A stretch of 64,000 bases of DNA from NCBI GenBank assembly GCA_007258455.2, contig VDFB02270651.1, positions 486,821,151 through 486,885,150 on the forward strand. Reading direction: 5' to 3'. The notes beneath the pieces are model-generated. The model made no database searches, was not told the DNA's origin, and saw only the letters and a program-made list of their open reading frames with translations. Both the position numbers and the translations under genes were made by a program. This document shows positions 33,152 to 43,489 of the stretch, one piece after another (position 1 is the stretch's first letter; the number at the start of each line of letters is the position of its first letter). Origin of the DNA: Sequoia sempervirens (taxonomy: Eukaryota; Streptophyta; Pinopsida; Cupressales; Cupressaceae).

Positions 33152-33897
33152 CTATTCTTTGATAACCTTCAGGAGTACTTGATCTTCATCATAGATGACA
33201 TAGGTTCCCAACCCAACAACATGGTAGTTGCCGAAAGGATTAGTATCTATATGTTCTCTCAAGACAATATCTTCTTGATTGGTCCAATCTTCAGTCACTT
33301 TTTCATCTTCTAGTAGCTTAGTGCAATACATTTCTTGCTTTGTGATAGAGTTATGAGCGACCTCAAAGTTGATCATGGCTTAATTAGCCACATGTTTTGA
33401 ATGTAGAACTTCAGATTCTATCTTCATTTCCACACCACACTTGGTCCTGAGGATCATGTGCGACCAATCTAGGGATAGGTATCTGCTTACCTTTGAAGTG
33501 AATTCTTAGGATAGACAGAGGCCGAACATGGGGGGAACATTTATGATCATAGTATCTTGCGACACTGTGACACTAAGGTATGGGAATAGAGTTAAGGGAA
33601 GGTCCTTGATGATACCGACAGTTTTGACTTTATTTCCATCAAGCTACATCACTCCTTTTTTTAGAGGTTCGTAGCTAAGCCCTAAGGCCTCAGTTATTTG
33701 TTTTTGATAACTATGGTGTTAGCACCAGAGTCAATCATGGCATCTTGTAATAACTTCTCTCCCATAATAAGAGTTTGGAAGAAGGTTTTGGGCTTTGGAT
33801 TATCCTTAATCTCAGAAGAGGCTACCTCCAAGCCATTTGTGAGAACTTTGGTAGGTGGTGATGGATCGATAGCCTTTCCCTTGAGCAACTGTTTCAT
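33152..33897 (-). pseudogene. Element C aspartic protease and linker
   Basis: The frame 33694-33897 ends with QDAMIDSGANTIVIKNK, carrying the D-S-G-A active site. After a frameshift it continues toward 33,400 with GIIKDLPLTLF and NVPPMFGLCLS, the flap and hydrophobic core blocks. 33152-33376 is a linker toward aRNH. It would process the C polyprotein. The catalytic triplet is intact, but stops interrupt the fold. Confidence 0.7.
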
Positions 33898-33982
33898 TGG
33901 ATTTGGGCTCGCATCTTCCTAGAGAGCCTTCTGTAATAATGTGTTTTACTTTCGAATAGCTAATATATCCCAAAGAGAGACA

Positions 33983-35165
33983 TTAGTAGACAATTTTAAA
34001 TTGTTCCACCACATTGTAGCATGGCAATTTTGGAAGCTTTTGCTCCCTGACTTTGGTTATAATAATTTCCTTGAGTGGTACACCTTGCGACATTACTACG
34101 GAGGTATCGGGTGTTTGGTTCAAAGAACCTTTGGGCTGTGGACCGACTGGTTGTGGGATGACTGGTTCACCTAAGAATCTCCTTTTTGAGTGAGTGTTGT
34201 AATCAGACTGCACCTGTGGAATTTTTGATGGGGATGCATCGTTGGAAAACATTGCCTCCTCTTCTTCCATCCATGAGAAGAGCGCATGATCAGGAGTGAT
34301 GTCCACTTCTTACTCTAATGACATCCCCTATATTTGTGAGGTGAGCACCGCATTGTCCATTTGCAAAGAGGTATACAGATAGCTCTTAGGATTTGATGTT
34401 GCACCTTGGTTGCACTACTCTACAACCTTTTTTTGTAGGTTGCCACATAGGCAGTTTTGGGGAAAATGTGAGTCACCACAAGGGAAGCACCAAGGGTTGG
34501 TGTCAACAATTAAATATTTTTCCCCGTAGTTAGCTCTGTTCAAGCTTAGGTTAGCACTTTGTAGCAGAGAAGGCATTGGTACTATTTGATTTTTTTTTTG
34601 TGCCTGCAGATTCATGCGAGCACCTCCTTGAAACTGATTCTATTGGTAAGAAGACTTCCCACCTTGATAATTTTGGTAGCTCAGCCTTGGAGTGGTAGCT
34701 TGATTTTGTTTGATGATAGTTATTTCATTGAAAATAGTTTGCAACATTTTTTTGAACTCGTTCATCTCTTCCTTCAAAGAGTTAGATGTAGAAGCAACAT
34801 TCTGTGTTTGATTCAGATATGTGTACATAGATTGAGGAGGAGCCGACCCATTGGTAGAAGGAATCTCCTGAGTAGGAACTGATATTTATGGAAATATAAG
34901 AATGATGGGCTGGGGTGGCAACTTCCGGGCATCTATCAAATTGTTCTCCACCTTGATAGCAACATTGTAAGTGCCTGGTAGAGTGGTCCCGCCCAAAGAC
35001 TGGATCATCATGGAGATGTCGAGGTTGATAGATTTCAAATAGAACATGAATGCTAGCTCGGGCAGTGGATGGATATCAACTTGGATTTTCTACCAACTTG
35101 TATGGAACCGGGCATTCAAGTAAGTCATGGCTTCGTGCGCGACCCGCTTTATGATAGAGAATTGA
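33983..35165 (-). pseudogene. Element C gag C-terminal part with zinc knuckle
   Basis: Reading leftward from 35,165: AHEAMTYLNARFHTSW and LPELAFMFYLKSINLDISMM (gag core end), AIKVENNLIDARKL, a Gln/Asn-rich coil (34640-34828), then CFPCGDSHFPQNC (34415-34615), a knuckle with C-x2-C-x3-H-x4-C spacing, one residue short of the usual form. A Pro-rich linker (33983-34306) leads to protease. The gag N-terminus is absent, because the sequence upstream is the DUF247 gene fragment. Confidence 0.65.
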
Positions 35166-35193
35166 TAATGTAGCGAGGACCGGTCTCCGTTAT

Positions 35194-35604
35194 TCAAAAA
35201 TTAGATATTATGTTGGGCTGGACCGTATAACCGAGAAAGTTCGGAATAAGGTGTGGGTCATCGCCCGCAGCTTTCGTGACATATTTGAGCTTGTTCATTT
35301 CCATCTGGGAAATGCTAGAGAGGCCATGATGTAAAGGTCCCACGGGAGCATCCTTGAGGGCCTGATGGTAGTAAGGCCCCAGCGACACAATTTGAGGAGC
35401 GTATGCGTCTGCTGTGCCCTTCACAACAATCTCTGGAACCCGACTGGTTTCTCTACCAACTGAAACACTACTACCACGATCACCATCTCTTGTTCCAACT
35501 AGCTTTTTTGTTTCAGCAATCCACTCGTCTGAAATAAGATCATCACTTGCACGAACAAGCGCCATGAACTCTAACAAGCTAACTAAATTCAAGGCTTTAA
35601 ACAT
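35194..35604 (-). pseudogene. DUF247-family gene, 5' fragment
   Basis: A 136-codon open frame encodes DEWIAETKKLV near the N-terminus and VPEIVVKGTADAYAPQIVSL-GPYY, then LHHGLSSISQMEMNKLKYV. This is the N-terminal signature of plant DUF247 proteins (YxPQxVSxGPYHHG ... ME-x-KL), a large family of membrane-associated proteins of about 400-500 residues. The second Met (35565) is the likelier start. The frame stops at 35,194, next to the gag of C, so about three quarters of the protein is missing. Codon use is less AT-rich than in neighbouring repeats. It could be a gene broken by C or a captured fragment. Confidence 0.65.
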
Positions 35605-35628
35605 GTACCCAGTTTGAAGAATGATCTA

Positions 35629-35635
35629 CTATATA
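35629..35635 (-). promoter_or_regulatory. TATA-like box upstream of the DUF247 fragment
   Basis: TATATAG on the minus strand lies about 65 bp ahead of the probable ATG at 35565, a workable core promoter distance. Confidence 0.35.
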
Positions 35636-35794
35636 CAAAAGAATTACGAGCTCGTAATGGGTCGTAAAATTTGTACCATGTAGCGTTATTGTTACGTGCT
35701 CATCAGGCTGCTTTAACGGTTTTAAGACAAAAGATTTTTTGGGGGTAAATATTTAATAACGCACTAAGCAAAATTGTTGGAGTTAAAAAAAAAA

Positions 35795-36480
35795 TTAATT
35801 TAAACGTCCACAGGCAGTGAACGACCCTGCGTCAAATCAAAACCATACTCTCTTGGCCTTCTGTCAATCAAGTGAGCAGTGTCTACAAAAATCTCTATGA
35901 TCACTTTTATAGGCAGTGAAAATATTATAGTTTTAGTGAAGCTATTATTAGTCCTTGTCTATAAGGATTAACATTTTCATTCATACAAATTGGTTATAAG
36001 GGTGTTAGAGCAAAAATTGTGTTTTTATGTTATGTTTTGTAATGATTAGATTTTTTAATGGTTGTTTCGGTTTATTTTAAATAATTTATATTATATTTAG
36101 AGAAATATTTAATATTAAAAATTGAGGAATACATATTAATTAAATTTATAAAAGATGAAAGGAATAATTAAAATGTTTGCAAGTAGTGAACAATCTCACG
36201 CCAAATCAAAATCAATTTCATACTCTCTTAACCTTCTATCAATTTAATGAGCAATTTCTAAAAAAATATTTTACATAATATATCTATAATCACTTATATA
36301 TACAATATAAATATTATATTTTAGACAAGGTATTATTAGTCCTTGTTTATAAGTGGGGATTAAAGTTGTCACCTAGATAAATTAGCAATAATGGTGTTTG
36401 AAAATTGTTTTGAGAAAAAAATGCATGTTTTTGTTATGTTTTGTAATGATTAGATTTTTAATGGTTATTGTAGTTTTTTT
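35795..36480. repeat. Diverged tandem duplication upstream of the DUF247 fragment
   Basis: About 35,795-36,070 and 36,163-36,480 are two copies of one unit. Shared landmarks are GTGAACNANNCTNNCG(C/T)CAAATCAAAA, CATACTCTCTT..CCTTCTNTCAAT, TATTATTAGTCCTTGT and TGTTATGTTTTGTAATGATTAGATTTT. The spacing is about 368 bp. No coding sequence is seen. Confidence 0.65.
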
Positions 36481-37243
36481 TTATTGATTTGTGTTATTTT
36501 AACAATGTTATCTTTATTTACTTATTTACAAAAATGGGAAAAATAATATGACCAAGAAAAAATGAGCACTAGAAAACATTTTAAGCATTTGCAATGTTTA
36601 GAGCCTTGTAAATGTGTCTTTAGTTTAGGTTGCAAGTTCAATTTCAAAGGTTTGTTGGTGGGTAGGTATGAATGTCGATGACTGCTACATGGGGTTCTAA
36701 TGTTTCTATTTTTATTGATTTACTTTTCTTTTTATGGTTAAATGCAATGGAAAATTGACTTCTCTCAAATTTAACTATTTTTCATTGGCACCATTTATTT
36801 AGCATTCAAGATACACCCTTCCATAGATGGTGTTATCATACCATAACATCAATCCTGATTAGGTTAATTGTTTGTTTGCATTCAATAGAACATTTGTTCA
36901 AATCCCTCCAACAATAATCCCTTGAAACCTCAGTTTGTCTTTTATTTTCTTGCACATGCATTTTTGTTAAATAAATTTATTTTTTAAAAAATTTAGACTT
37001 GATATTTTAAAGTATATTTTTGGTAGTTTTTTAAGAGAAAAATTCTAAACTTACATTTTTGTTAGTTTTTTAAAATTAAACTTGTAAAATTTAATATGTT
37101 TTGGTTAACGGTTGGATAATATTTTTTTAATGTGTTTTTCCCTACTTTTTGACCTACCAATTTATATGACATGGTTCTTTCCTTATGCTAAGTTTTCTTA
37201 TTCATATTGGTTTACTGATTCTTATATGTACATGGTAGGGAGT
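36481..37243. other. Unassigned AT-rich sequence left of element F
   Basis: There is no gene. A 96-codon frame at 37112-37402 runs into the F LTR and is spurious. This sequence is the insertion site of F and continues at 46,681. Confidence 0.4.
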
Positions 37244-38857
37244 TGTAGTGTAGGAAAATGCATATCCTTGCATTTTCACACTTGTTTGGGCCCGAATTGC
37301 TTTGTTTATCCTTTTTTATGTGTTAATTGGTCCTATTTTCCATCCAGAAGCCTTATAAATTATATCTTTTTATGGCTAATCCCGACAAACATCAAAGGGT
37401 AAATGATAATTTAATGATTATGTCTATGTGTCCCTAATTTTTGGACTAGGATTAAGAAGCCACATAGGGCGTCTTTGTTCCCCAAAGGTCTTGGGACCCT
37501 CTTTTTAAAAGGACCTTAAATGTGCCCCTTTTTGGATTCTATGCCCCGAGTTTCTTTCCTTGGGACTAAGACACCACCTAGGGAATCTTAGTCCCCCTTA
37601 GGTTGTTTTTGGGATTTAATTTTAAATCTTGGCGGGATTTAGCCTCGTTTAAACAATGAATTCATATGTCAGCTTGTTGTGGTGTAATTTTGGGATAATA
37701 AGTGTGGGTAAGTATAAATACAAGGTTCTTTCATGTTCATTTTCATCTAAGCATCTAAGAATTCAAGTATTCCTTCCTCATAGCATAATTGAGTTCACAA
37801 GAGCATTCAAGAGAAATTCATCAAGCATTCATAGCTATCATCAAAATTCAAGCATCATATCAAGGATATTCTTGCATCATGTGTGTTTATGAGCTAACAT
37901 TTGTGATGTAGAGTTTTGATTCAAGCAAGCAAAACAAGTCAAGATCTATCAATCATTCAAGATTTTCAAGATCTATATTCAAGCTAGCCACTTCATACAA
38001 TTTTGTAGATTTCATAACAAGGGTTTGGTGAGTTGCAACATATTACTTTGTTCATTCATATTTTCCTTTCATTATTCTATTTCAATCCAAGGTTTAATTA
38101 CCAACAAGGGGTTTAACCAAGGAAAACCCCCATTTACTAACAATCAACAATTTTTTCCTCTCATATGTTTATTTTTACAAATTTAGGTTGAAGATCATTT
38201 GAAATTATGCAAAGTTGCATTGCAAATTTTTCATCTTCATGCAAAATCACCAATAGGCTAGATTTGGAAGTTTTAGGACCTAAGATCTAAGAAGAAGGAA
38301 GTGTTGACCTTGAGGCTCAAGATCACATTTAGAGATTTCAAAAATTCAAGATGAGACGAAGTCAGTAGTAAGGGTGTCTTAGTCCTCCCAAGGGTATTTT
38401 GTAGAGATTCTTTCAGATTCTATTTCGACACCCGAAGATTCCACATCTGCCTCAAAAAATAACGGTGGGACTAAGACAATAGTAAGGGTGTCGTAGTCCC
38501 CCCCTAGCATATTTTGATAACATTTTTGCATTTTTAGAATCCTCATTACATTTCCATATTTACAAGGTACAAACATCATAACTTGTTGTTACTTAATTTT
38601 GTCATTTACATTCATCATTTAGCTTGCATTACTAGGTTTTGTGAGTTGAAACTCAAGTTGTCTTTTCCAATATTTTTCTTAGTGGTTAACCATTTAAAGC
38701 CTCAAAATCTCCCCCTTAAGTCTTCCTTATTGAGAATTGACTCACCTTTGTGTTGATAGTCAATCCAATTTGGATTCCTAGGGAATTCTTGAATGAAAAT
38801 TGGAAAAAAGTGGTGTTCTATGAACTAGGTTATAAATCACCCATTTCCCATTGTTCA
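37244..38857 (+). repeat. Element F 5' LTR
   Basis: It runs TGTAGTG...GTTCA, 1,614 bp, and aligns with 43490-45017 plus 46582-46680. A TATA box TATAAATA is at 37,713-37,720. Palindromes lie at 37,562-37,595 and about 38,465-38,500. Small frames (37656-37892, 38379-38579) are not genes. Confidence 0.85.
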
Positions 38858-38860
38858 TTT

Positions 38861-38873
38861 TGGTGAACTTGAC
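38861..38873 (+). other. Element F primer binding site
   Basis: TGGTGAACTTGAC lies three bases after the LTR end, the same TGGTGAAC core as A1 and B. Confidence 0.65.
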
Positions 38874-39486
38874 ATTTTGGACATTTATTTTCTGATTTAG
38901 AGCTCATTAAAGTCCCAGCTCTAGGTTGCATTCATTCTTGCATTACATCTTGCATTAGTGAAAGTGCATATAGGTTGTATTTTTGATTGTTTCTATTATT
39001 TTATCTCATTGAAAAACTAAAAAAATTGCATTTTCAATCATCCTAATTACATTTAGGAACATTGTTATTGCATTAAAAATTGAAAACAATTGTATTCAAT
39101 CATTCTTTCAATTGCTTTTCATTGGTTACTTTTTATTGCATCCCTTGGCATAGCTTTCTATCTCTAAACATCAAGTCCCTGGGTAGGGAACTTAGGAACA
39201 CTATCAACAGTCTATATTTTACTATTTTTTTGCAAAAAACCCCTACTAGGACTAAAATTCCCTTATTGGTTTCTTAGTCCCTCTGTGGTTTTTTGCCTCA
39301 AAATCCTGTCTAGGTTGATTTATTTTTGTTCCACTTTTTGAGACCTCAAATATCCTTCAACAAGACCAAGACACCCTTGTTGGCATCTTAGCCCCTATTT
39401 AGTTTGAAGCTATAATTTTCAGAGTTTACGTCTACTTTTCTATGCTTCTGTTTGGTGCTTTCAGTTTTATCTTATAGTTTGCATAA
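38874..39486 (+). other. Element F leader
   Basis: There is no supported gene. A degenerate GGACTAAAATTCCC...CTTAGTCCC palindrome lies at about 39,249-39,282, followed by another at about 39,364-39,396. Confidence 0.45.
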
Positions 39487-40257
39487 TTGTTGTTATTCCA
39501 ATTTCTTTCTTTTCAAGTCTATTTGAAATCATTTCAAATACAAGCATCATTAGATTTGAAAATTCTCACATTTCTAAAACTTTGTATACTATGGATAAAA
39601 GTACTTTTCACTTTTGCATATATAGTTTTCACATTCATAAAACTTTGCATGAGTCTGATAAAAGTGATTTTCACTTTTGGATATACATTGCTTGCATTCT
39701 TAATGTTTTTCATACATTGGATAAAAGTGTTTTGCATCTTTCGATATACATTGTTTACATTATTAAATCATTGCATGAGATGGTTAGAAGTGCTTTTCAT
39801 TTTTGGTCAAACAATGTTAGTACCTTACCTTTCTAGGCACGCTAAGAAAAAATTCATATCCCCTCCTTATGAGAGTGTTTTAGTGAAAGAGACCTTGGAT
39901 AATCCTAACGATCATATTCATTTTTCTCCTAATATCTCTCCTATTAGCAAAGATATTTTGGTGTTAGAAGAACCAATCAATGAGAGTTTGAAGAATCCTA
40001 GATGTTTCTCTCCTTTTACCTCTCTTATTAGGCAAGATGTTCACGAACAAGAAGAAGAAACAATAGGTAATCATGGCTACCACATAACACAACAAGATAC
40101 CATTGAAACTTCAAGTAGTCTACATTCATCTCCTGACATGTTGGTGTTGGATGATCAAAAATTTAAGATCTATGACAATCCTGTCTATGCTCCCTCTCCT
40201 ATTTTTGAGGACATTATAGGAAAAAGGAATGAAATTAATAATAATCATGATAATTAA
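39487..40257 (+). CDS. Element F ORF1 with four 21-residue hydrophobic repeats
   Basis: This uninterrupted 256-codon frame is the longest plus-strand ORF of the window. Residues 30-113 are four tandem 21-residue repeats of the form LxLCMxWIKVxFxFxYTLFTF, strongly hydrophobic with one or two basic residues each, able to span a membrane. From residue 115 on, the protein is hydrophilic and acidic (LSRHAKKKFISPPYE, then Ser/Pro/Asp/Glu-rich), like the acidic gag-linked ORF of A1 at 1239. It is followed in other frames by the gag remnant. The function is unknown. The repeat could instead be a DNA minisatellite that happens to be open in this frame. Confidence 0.45.
   Translation: MLLFQFLSFQVYLKSFQIQASLDLKILTFLKLCILWIKVLFTFAYIVFTFIKLCMSLIKVIFTFGYTLLAFLMFFIHWIKVFCIFRYTLFTLLNHCMRWLEVLFIFGQTMLVPYLSRHAKKKFISPPYESVLVKETLDNPNDHIHFSPNISPISKDILVLEEPINESLKNPRCFSPFTSLIRQDVHEQEEETIGNHGYHITQQDTIETSSSLHSSPDMLVLDDQKFKIYDNPVYAPSPIFEDIIGKRNEINNNHDN
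39574..39825 (+). repeat. 63-bp tandem repeat, four copies
   Basis: Four in-register 63-bp units, each containing GGATAAAAGTG-TTTTCACTTTT-type and CATATA-ATT-TT blocks, encode the 21-residue repeats of ORF1. A second frame (39582-39836) is also open through the array. Confidence 0.75.
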
Positions 40258-41140
40258 ATTTTTCTTCTCTTCGTATCTCTCCTAGTTGTGAGGAAGATTC
40301 CTTGGTGTTAGAAAAAATGACCAATGAAGGTCATGATGAAAACATTCTTGAACAAGATAATGAAAACATTGATAGGAAAGAAAATTCAACCATTGATAAT
40401 TCCCCTACTTATGATGAAGTTGTTCTATGAGAAACAATCCTTGAATGTCAAGAACATTTGGTTTGTAGTTTCCAAAAAAATATCCTACTAGGGAAGATAT
40501 CACAATGGAAGAAAATGAGAACATTGACAACACTAATTCCTTAGATGAAGATGATGATGTGACATTAGCCTCCCCTTCACTAAGAGATTATGAAAATAAT
40601 GATAAGTCTTCTAACGTTATACACATTAGATACCCCTTGAAGTAATTTCTTGAATCTAAACTTAACATTTATCCACCTTCTAAAAAACCACAAGTTCAAA
40701 ACAAACCTATCCTTATCGTCAAACCACCTAAGAACAATGTTTCACAACAATCAAGTTACAATATTGATACTCATACATACAACACTAGGAACAATCCACA
40801 ACCAAGAAAAACACCTTCAACATCCCTCCCATTTCCTAATCCTATCTTGTCTAGTGCCCCTTATTTTCCTAAATAAAGTGGAAAGGAGTATAATGTTGTC
40901 AAAAAGCTTAAGAATACTCTTGCTAAGATATTTTTATGGGACCTTATTCAAGCCTCCCCTCACTATCATAACATGATTCAAAGTTATTTACAACAAGTTC
41001 CTATCTCTTCTAATGTGCAACCAAATAATATAGAAACCCTGATTCAAGGAATAAATGCTGACATTGTTCTCCACCAAAGTGAACTTCCCCCTTTGGAACT
41101 ACAAAAACAACATGAAGCTTTCATAATAATAACTTGATAT
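40258..41140 (+). pseudogene. Element F gag remnant
   Basis: Stop-interrupted frames encode an acidic, Ser/Asn-rich stretch and then a Pro-rich segment and LPPLELQKQHEAF before protease. The last 250 bp match A1 2,020-2,260. No zinc knuckle is seen. Frame 40650-40976 is an out-of-frame shadow. Confidence 0.5.
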
Positions 41141-41515
41141 AAAAGGATAGGGATAAAGAAAACCCTTGTTGACAATGGCTCAAGCCTTAATGTGCATAGT
41201 GTATCCCTTTTGGATAATCATAGAATGGATAAATAAAAAATTCAACCTAACTCTTTATCTATTAAGGGATTTCACAATGTCAAAAAACAACCACTCAATG
41301 TGATCACTTTACCTATTACAATTGGAAAGGACACATTAGAAACACTGATCCATGTTATGCCTCATGATCTTTCATACAATCTCCTTTTAGGTAGACCATG
41401 GATTCATGCAATGAGTGGGGTGCCTTCTACTCTTCATTATGTAATGAAGTATGTCTACAACAACAAAGTGTTCATGCTCAAAGCTAACCCTGGCCAAAAT
41501 AGTTTAAAAATTTAG
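41141..41515 (+). pseudogene. Element F aspartic protease
   Basis: It reads KTLVDNGSSLNVHSVSLLDN, with the D-N-G-S active site at 41,171-41,182, and in the 71-codon frame 41300-41515 LPITIGKDTLETLIHVMPHD then LLLGRPWIHAMSGVPSTLH. This is the full protease domain that is split by a transposon in A1. A stop at about 41,235 breaks it. Confidence 0.7.
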
Positions 41516-42160
41516 AAAAATAAGGAGAATCCTTTGGAAACAAAAACACCAACTACACAAGTGGAACCCGTACAATAGTAAGACAAAAAACATATTGAGG
41601 AAATCATGAAGCTATTAGAAGATGATTCGGGTTCCTTAGACTTCAAACCAAAATTCATGGGAGAATACAAGATCATAAACAAAGATTCAGAAAAGGAAAA
41701 AGAAAAAGTGGTAATGTCAACAAAAAAATTAGAAGACCCTTTGAGAGCATCCACCTCAACTACTTTAGAAGAAAAATAAAATTAGACAACAAAATTTGAT
41801 GAACTTAATTATGAGAAACCACTAAATCTAAAAGAGATGAAAAAACTTTATGGAAAAGGTTATGCAATGATGAAAAAACTTGGATATAGTGGAAAAGGAT
41901 TTGGTGATAGATAACAAGGTATTTGTGTCCCTGTAGAGCCTCAAATGCAAGAAAATACTAGTGGTCTTGGTTATGGTCCTTTGATAGAAATAAACAAGCC
42001 TTCACTTCATATCAACACTCTTACTAAAGATTCCTTTAAGACAACTTTCACATTATTGCATCCTAACACTAGTGGTATTGATTATTATCCTTTGAAAGAA
42101 ATAGATAATTCCTCTCTTACATTAATGTCACCATGCAAAAAACTTATGATTCAAATTTGA
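41516..42160 (+). pseudogene. Element F linker with G-patch domain
   Basis: An acidic, Lys-rich linker leads to LKEMKKLYGKGYAMMKKLGY then SGKGFG and, after a stop, GLGYGPL (about 41,795-41,990). The spaced Gly residues fit a G-patch. The final frame 41945-42160 repeats a 'NTSG-L/I-x-Y-x-PL-x-EI' phrase twice. It is homologous to A1 3,453-3,960. Confidence 0.6.
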
Positions 42161-42504
42161 TATATTTTACACACTCCTTTAAAGGAGAGTTCAAAATCTC
42201 ACAATTGAATGAGTCTTGTGTAGGTATGACAACTAATACAAATCAAGAGATATATTTTCTGCAAAATAATGAAACATCCTCTACTTTTGATCAAGAAAGT
42301 ATCTTGTTGAGACTCCTCTAAGATCATTTGATATCTCTCCCTCCAAGAACACAAAATAAATTTTACTACAAGAGTTCATTTTTTGCATATCATATAGTTC
42401 ATGGTCATTCTACTAATGAATGCAAGGCTTTAAGTGATAAAATTCAGCATCTTAAGGATATTGGTGCTCTTCCTTGTGTTGATGCACCTAGTTCCTCTAA
42501 TTGA
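42161..42504 (+). pseudogene. Element F His/Cys motif at the polyprotein end
   Basis: The frame after 42,300 reads FFAYHIVHGHSTNECKALSD followed by IQHLKDIGALPCVD. This is the C-x-F/Y-H-x3-G-H-x-T-x2-C-x2-L motif seen in element B, with the first Cys lost. In B and G it lies before protease; in F it lies after the G-patch. Confidence 0.5.
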
Positions 42505-43436
42505 TACTTATTTTTCACTCCAACATGTGTTTCATCAATCATTTTGGCTCAACCTTGTGCTGCACTAAGTGGGGGAAACCACTTTAAGGTGGGGGCATAC
42601 ATTGGTCCACTCACGTGTCACTGTGTGATTTCTTTATTCTTGTGATTCCTCCTTTTATTGGAGGTGTCATTGGGTTTGATTTGATCTAAGAGTGTGATAT
42701 TTATTTGAGTTGTCCTCTCTTGGAGACATTAGGCACACTTTCCCCTAAGATTTAGACCTCACATGAAATAAGAAAAATCCCTTCGAACATCCCTCTTTCA
42801 TGTTGTGTTCCATTTTTGTACCTTATTGAAGTCATGGAGGTATGACTTTGTTATGGTCCTCTTAGGGCTCACCTATTGAACAAATATCTTCACAAGCCCT
42901 TGTGAGCATGCATCTTTTGTACCTTATTAAAGTCATGGAGGTATGGATTTGATATGGTTCCCTATGGATCACCTAGTGAACAACTAGCTTCACTAGCCCT
43001 TGTGAGTGTCCATTTTTATCCTTATCATTGCCATGGGGGTATGAATTTGATATGGATCTCTTAGGGCTCACCTAGTTGACAACTAGCTTCACTAGCACTT
43101 GTGAGCATGCATTTTGTTTGCATAGTGGACAATGCATTCCAATTGTAAGAGTATTTTTGGACAAAAAACCTAGACTTGGTCCACAGCATGTTGGACGACC
43201 AATCGAAGCATGATCTGTTGTATTTATCTTTTTCCTTTTTTCCTTTTTCTATCTTTGATGGTGTATGTTTGTAATCTCATTATGACTTCATATATCATCT
43301 ACAAGTGTGTTCCTTTGTGCCTATGTTGGTTTTTCATATGATCTTGATCCTAGGGGCTTGGTCATCCTCTTGGTTATAGTCATCCTATCTTACTAGCATT
43401 CATACATTTGAAACCCTCTTAGTTGTGTGGTTGGCT
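42505..43436 (+). other. Element F 3' untranslated region
   Basis: There is no coding sequence. A 100-bp unit is triplicated at 42,811-43,109, and the segment ends at the purine-tract hairpin. Confidence 0.55.
42811..43109 (+). repeat. 100-bp tandem repeat, three copies
   Basis: Units start at 42,811, 42,911 and 43,011 with CAT(T/C)TTT and share ATGG(A/G)GGTATG, TTAGGGCTCACCTA and CTTGTGAGCATGCAT. The spacing is exactly 100 bp. Confidence 0.85.
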
Positions 43437-43489
43437 ACTTTAGTGTGAGTTTGGAGAAAGTTCATCCTCTCACTAAAGTGGGGGCTAAA
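43437..43489 (+). other. Element F polypurine tract with hairpin
   Basis: ACTTTAGTG at 43437-43445 pairs with CACTAAAGT at 43471-43479. The purine tract AAAGTGGGGGCTAAA (43475-43489) starts within the second arm and abuts the LTR start. Confidence 0.7.

Larger units (their letters stand above)
6150..35190 (-). mobile_element. 5'-truncated gypsy element C, twice interrupted
   Basis: Reading right to left on the minus strand, the order is: gag C-terminus (about 35,165), zinc-knuckle-like motif, protease, archaeal-type RNase H, the end of RT with retroviral-type RNase H, integrase, then an additional sense ORF. The placement of the archaeal-type RNase H between protease and RT/RNase H matches a plant gypsy lineage with two RNases H. 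The 5' LTR and gag N-terminus are absent: gag ends at a junction with a DUF247 gene fragment. Two TSD-flanked insertions (7,347-17,300 and 18,176-26,907) split the 3' part. No LTR was identified for C. Confidence 0.6.

Noticed and set aside
35414..35617. 67-codon plus-strand frame opposite the DUF247 fragment
   Set aside because: It is an antisense shadow; the minus strand carries the recognisable family signature.
42811..43109. Possible CRISPR-like array
   Set aside because: These are contiguous 100-bp tandem copies without spacers, in a plant retroelement 3' region.
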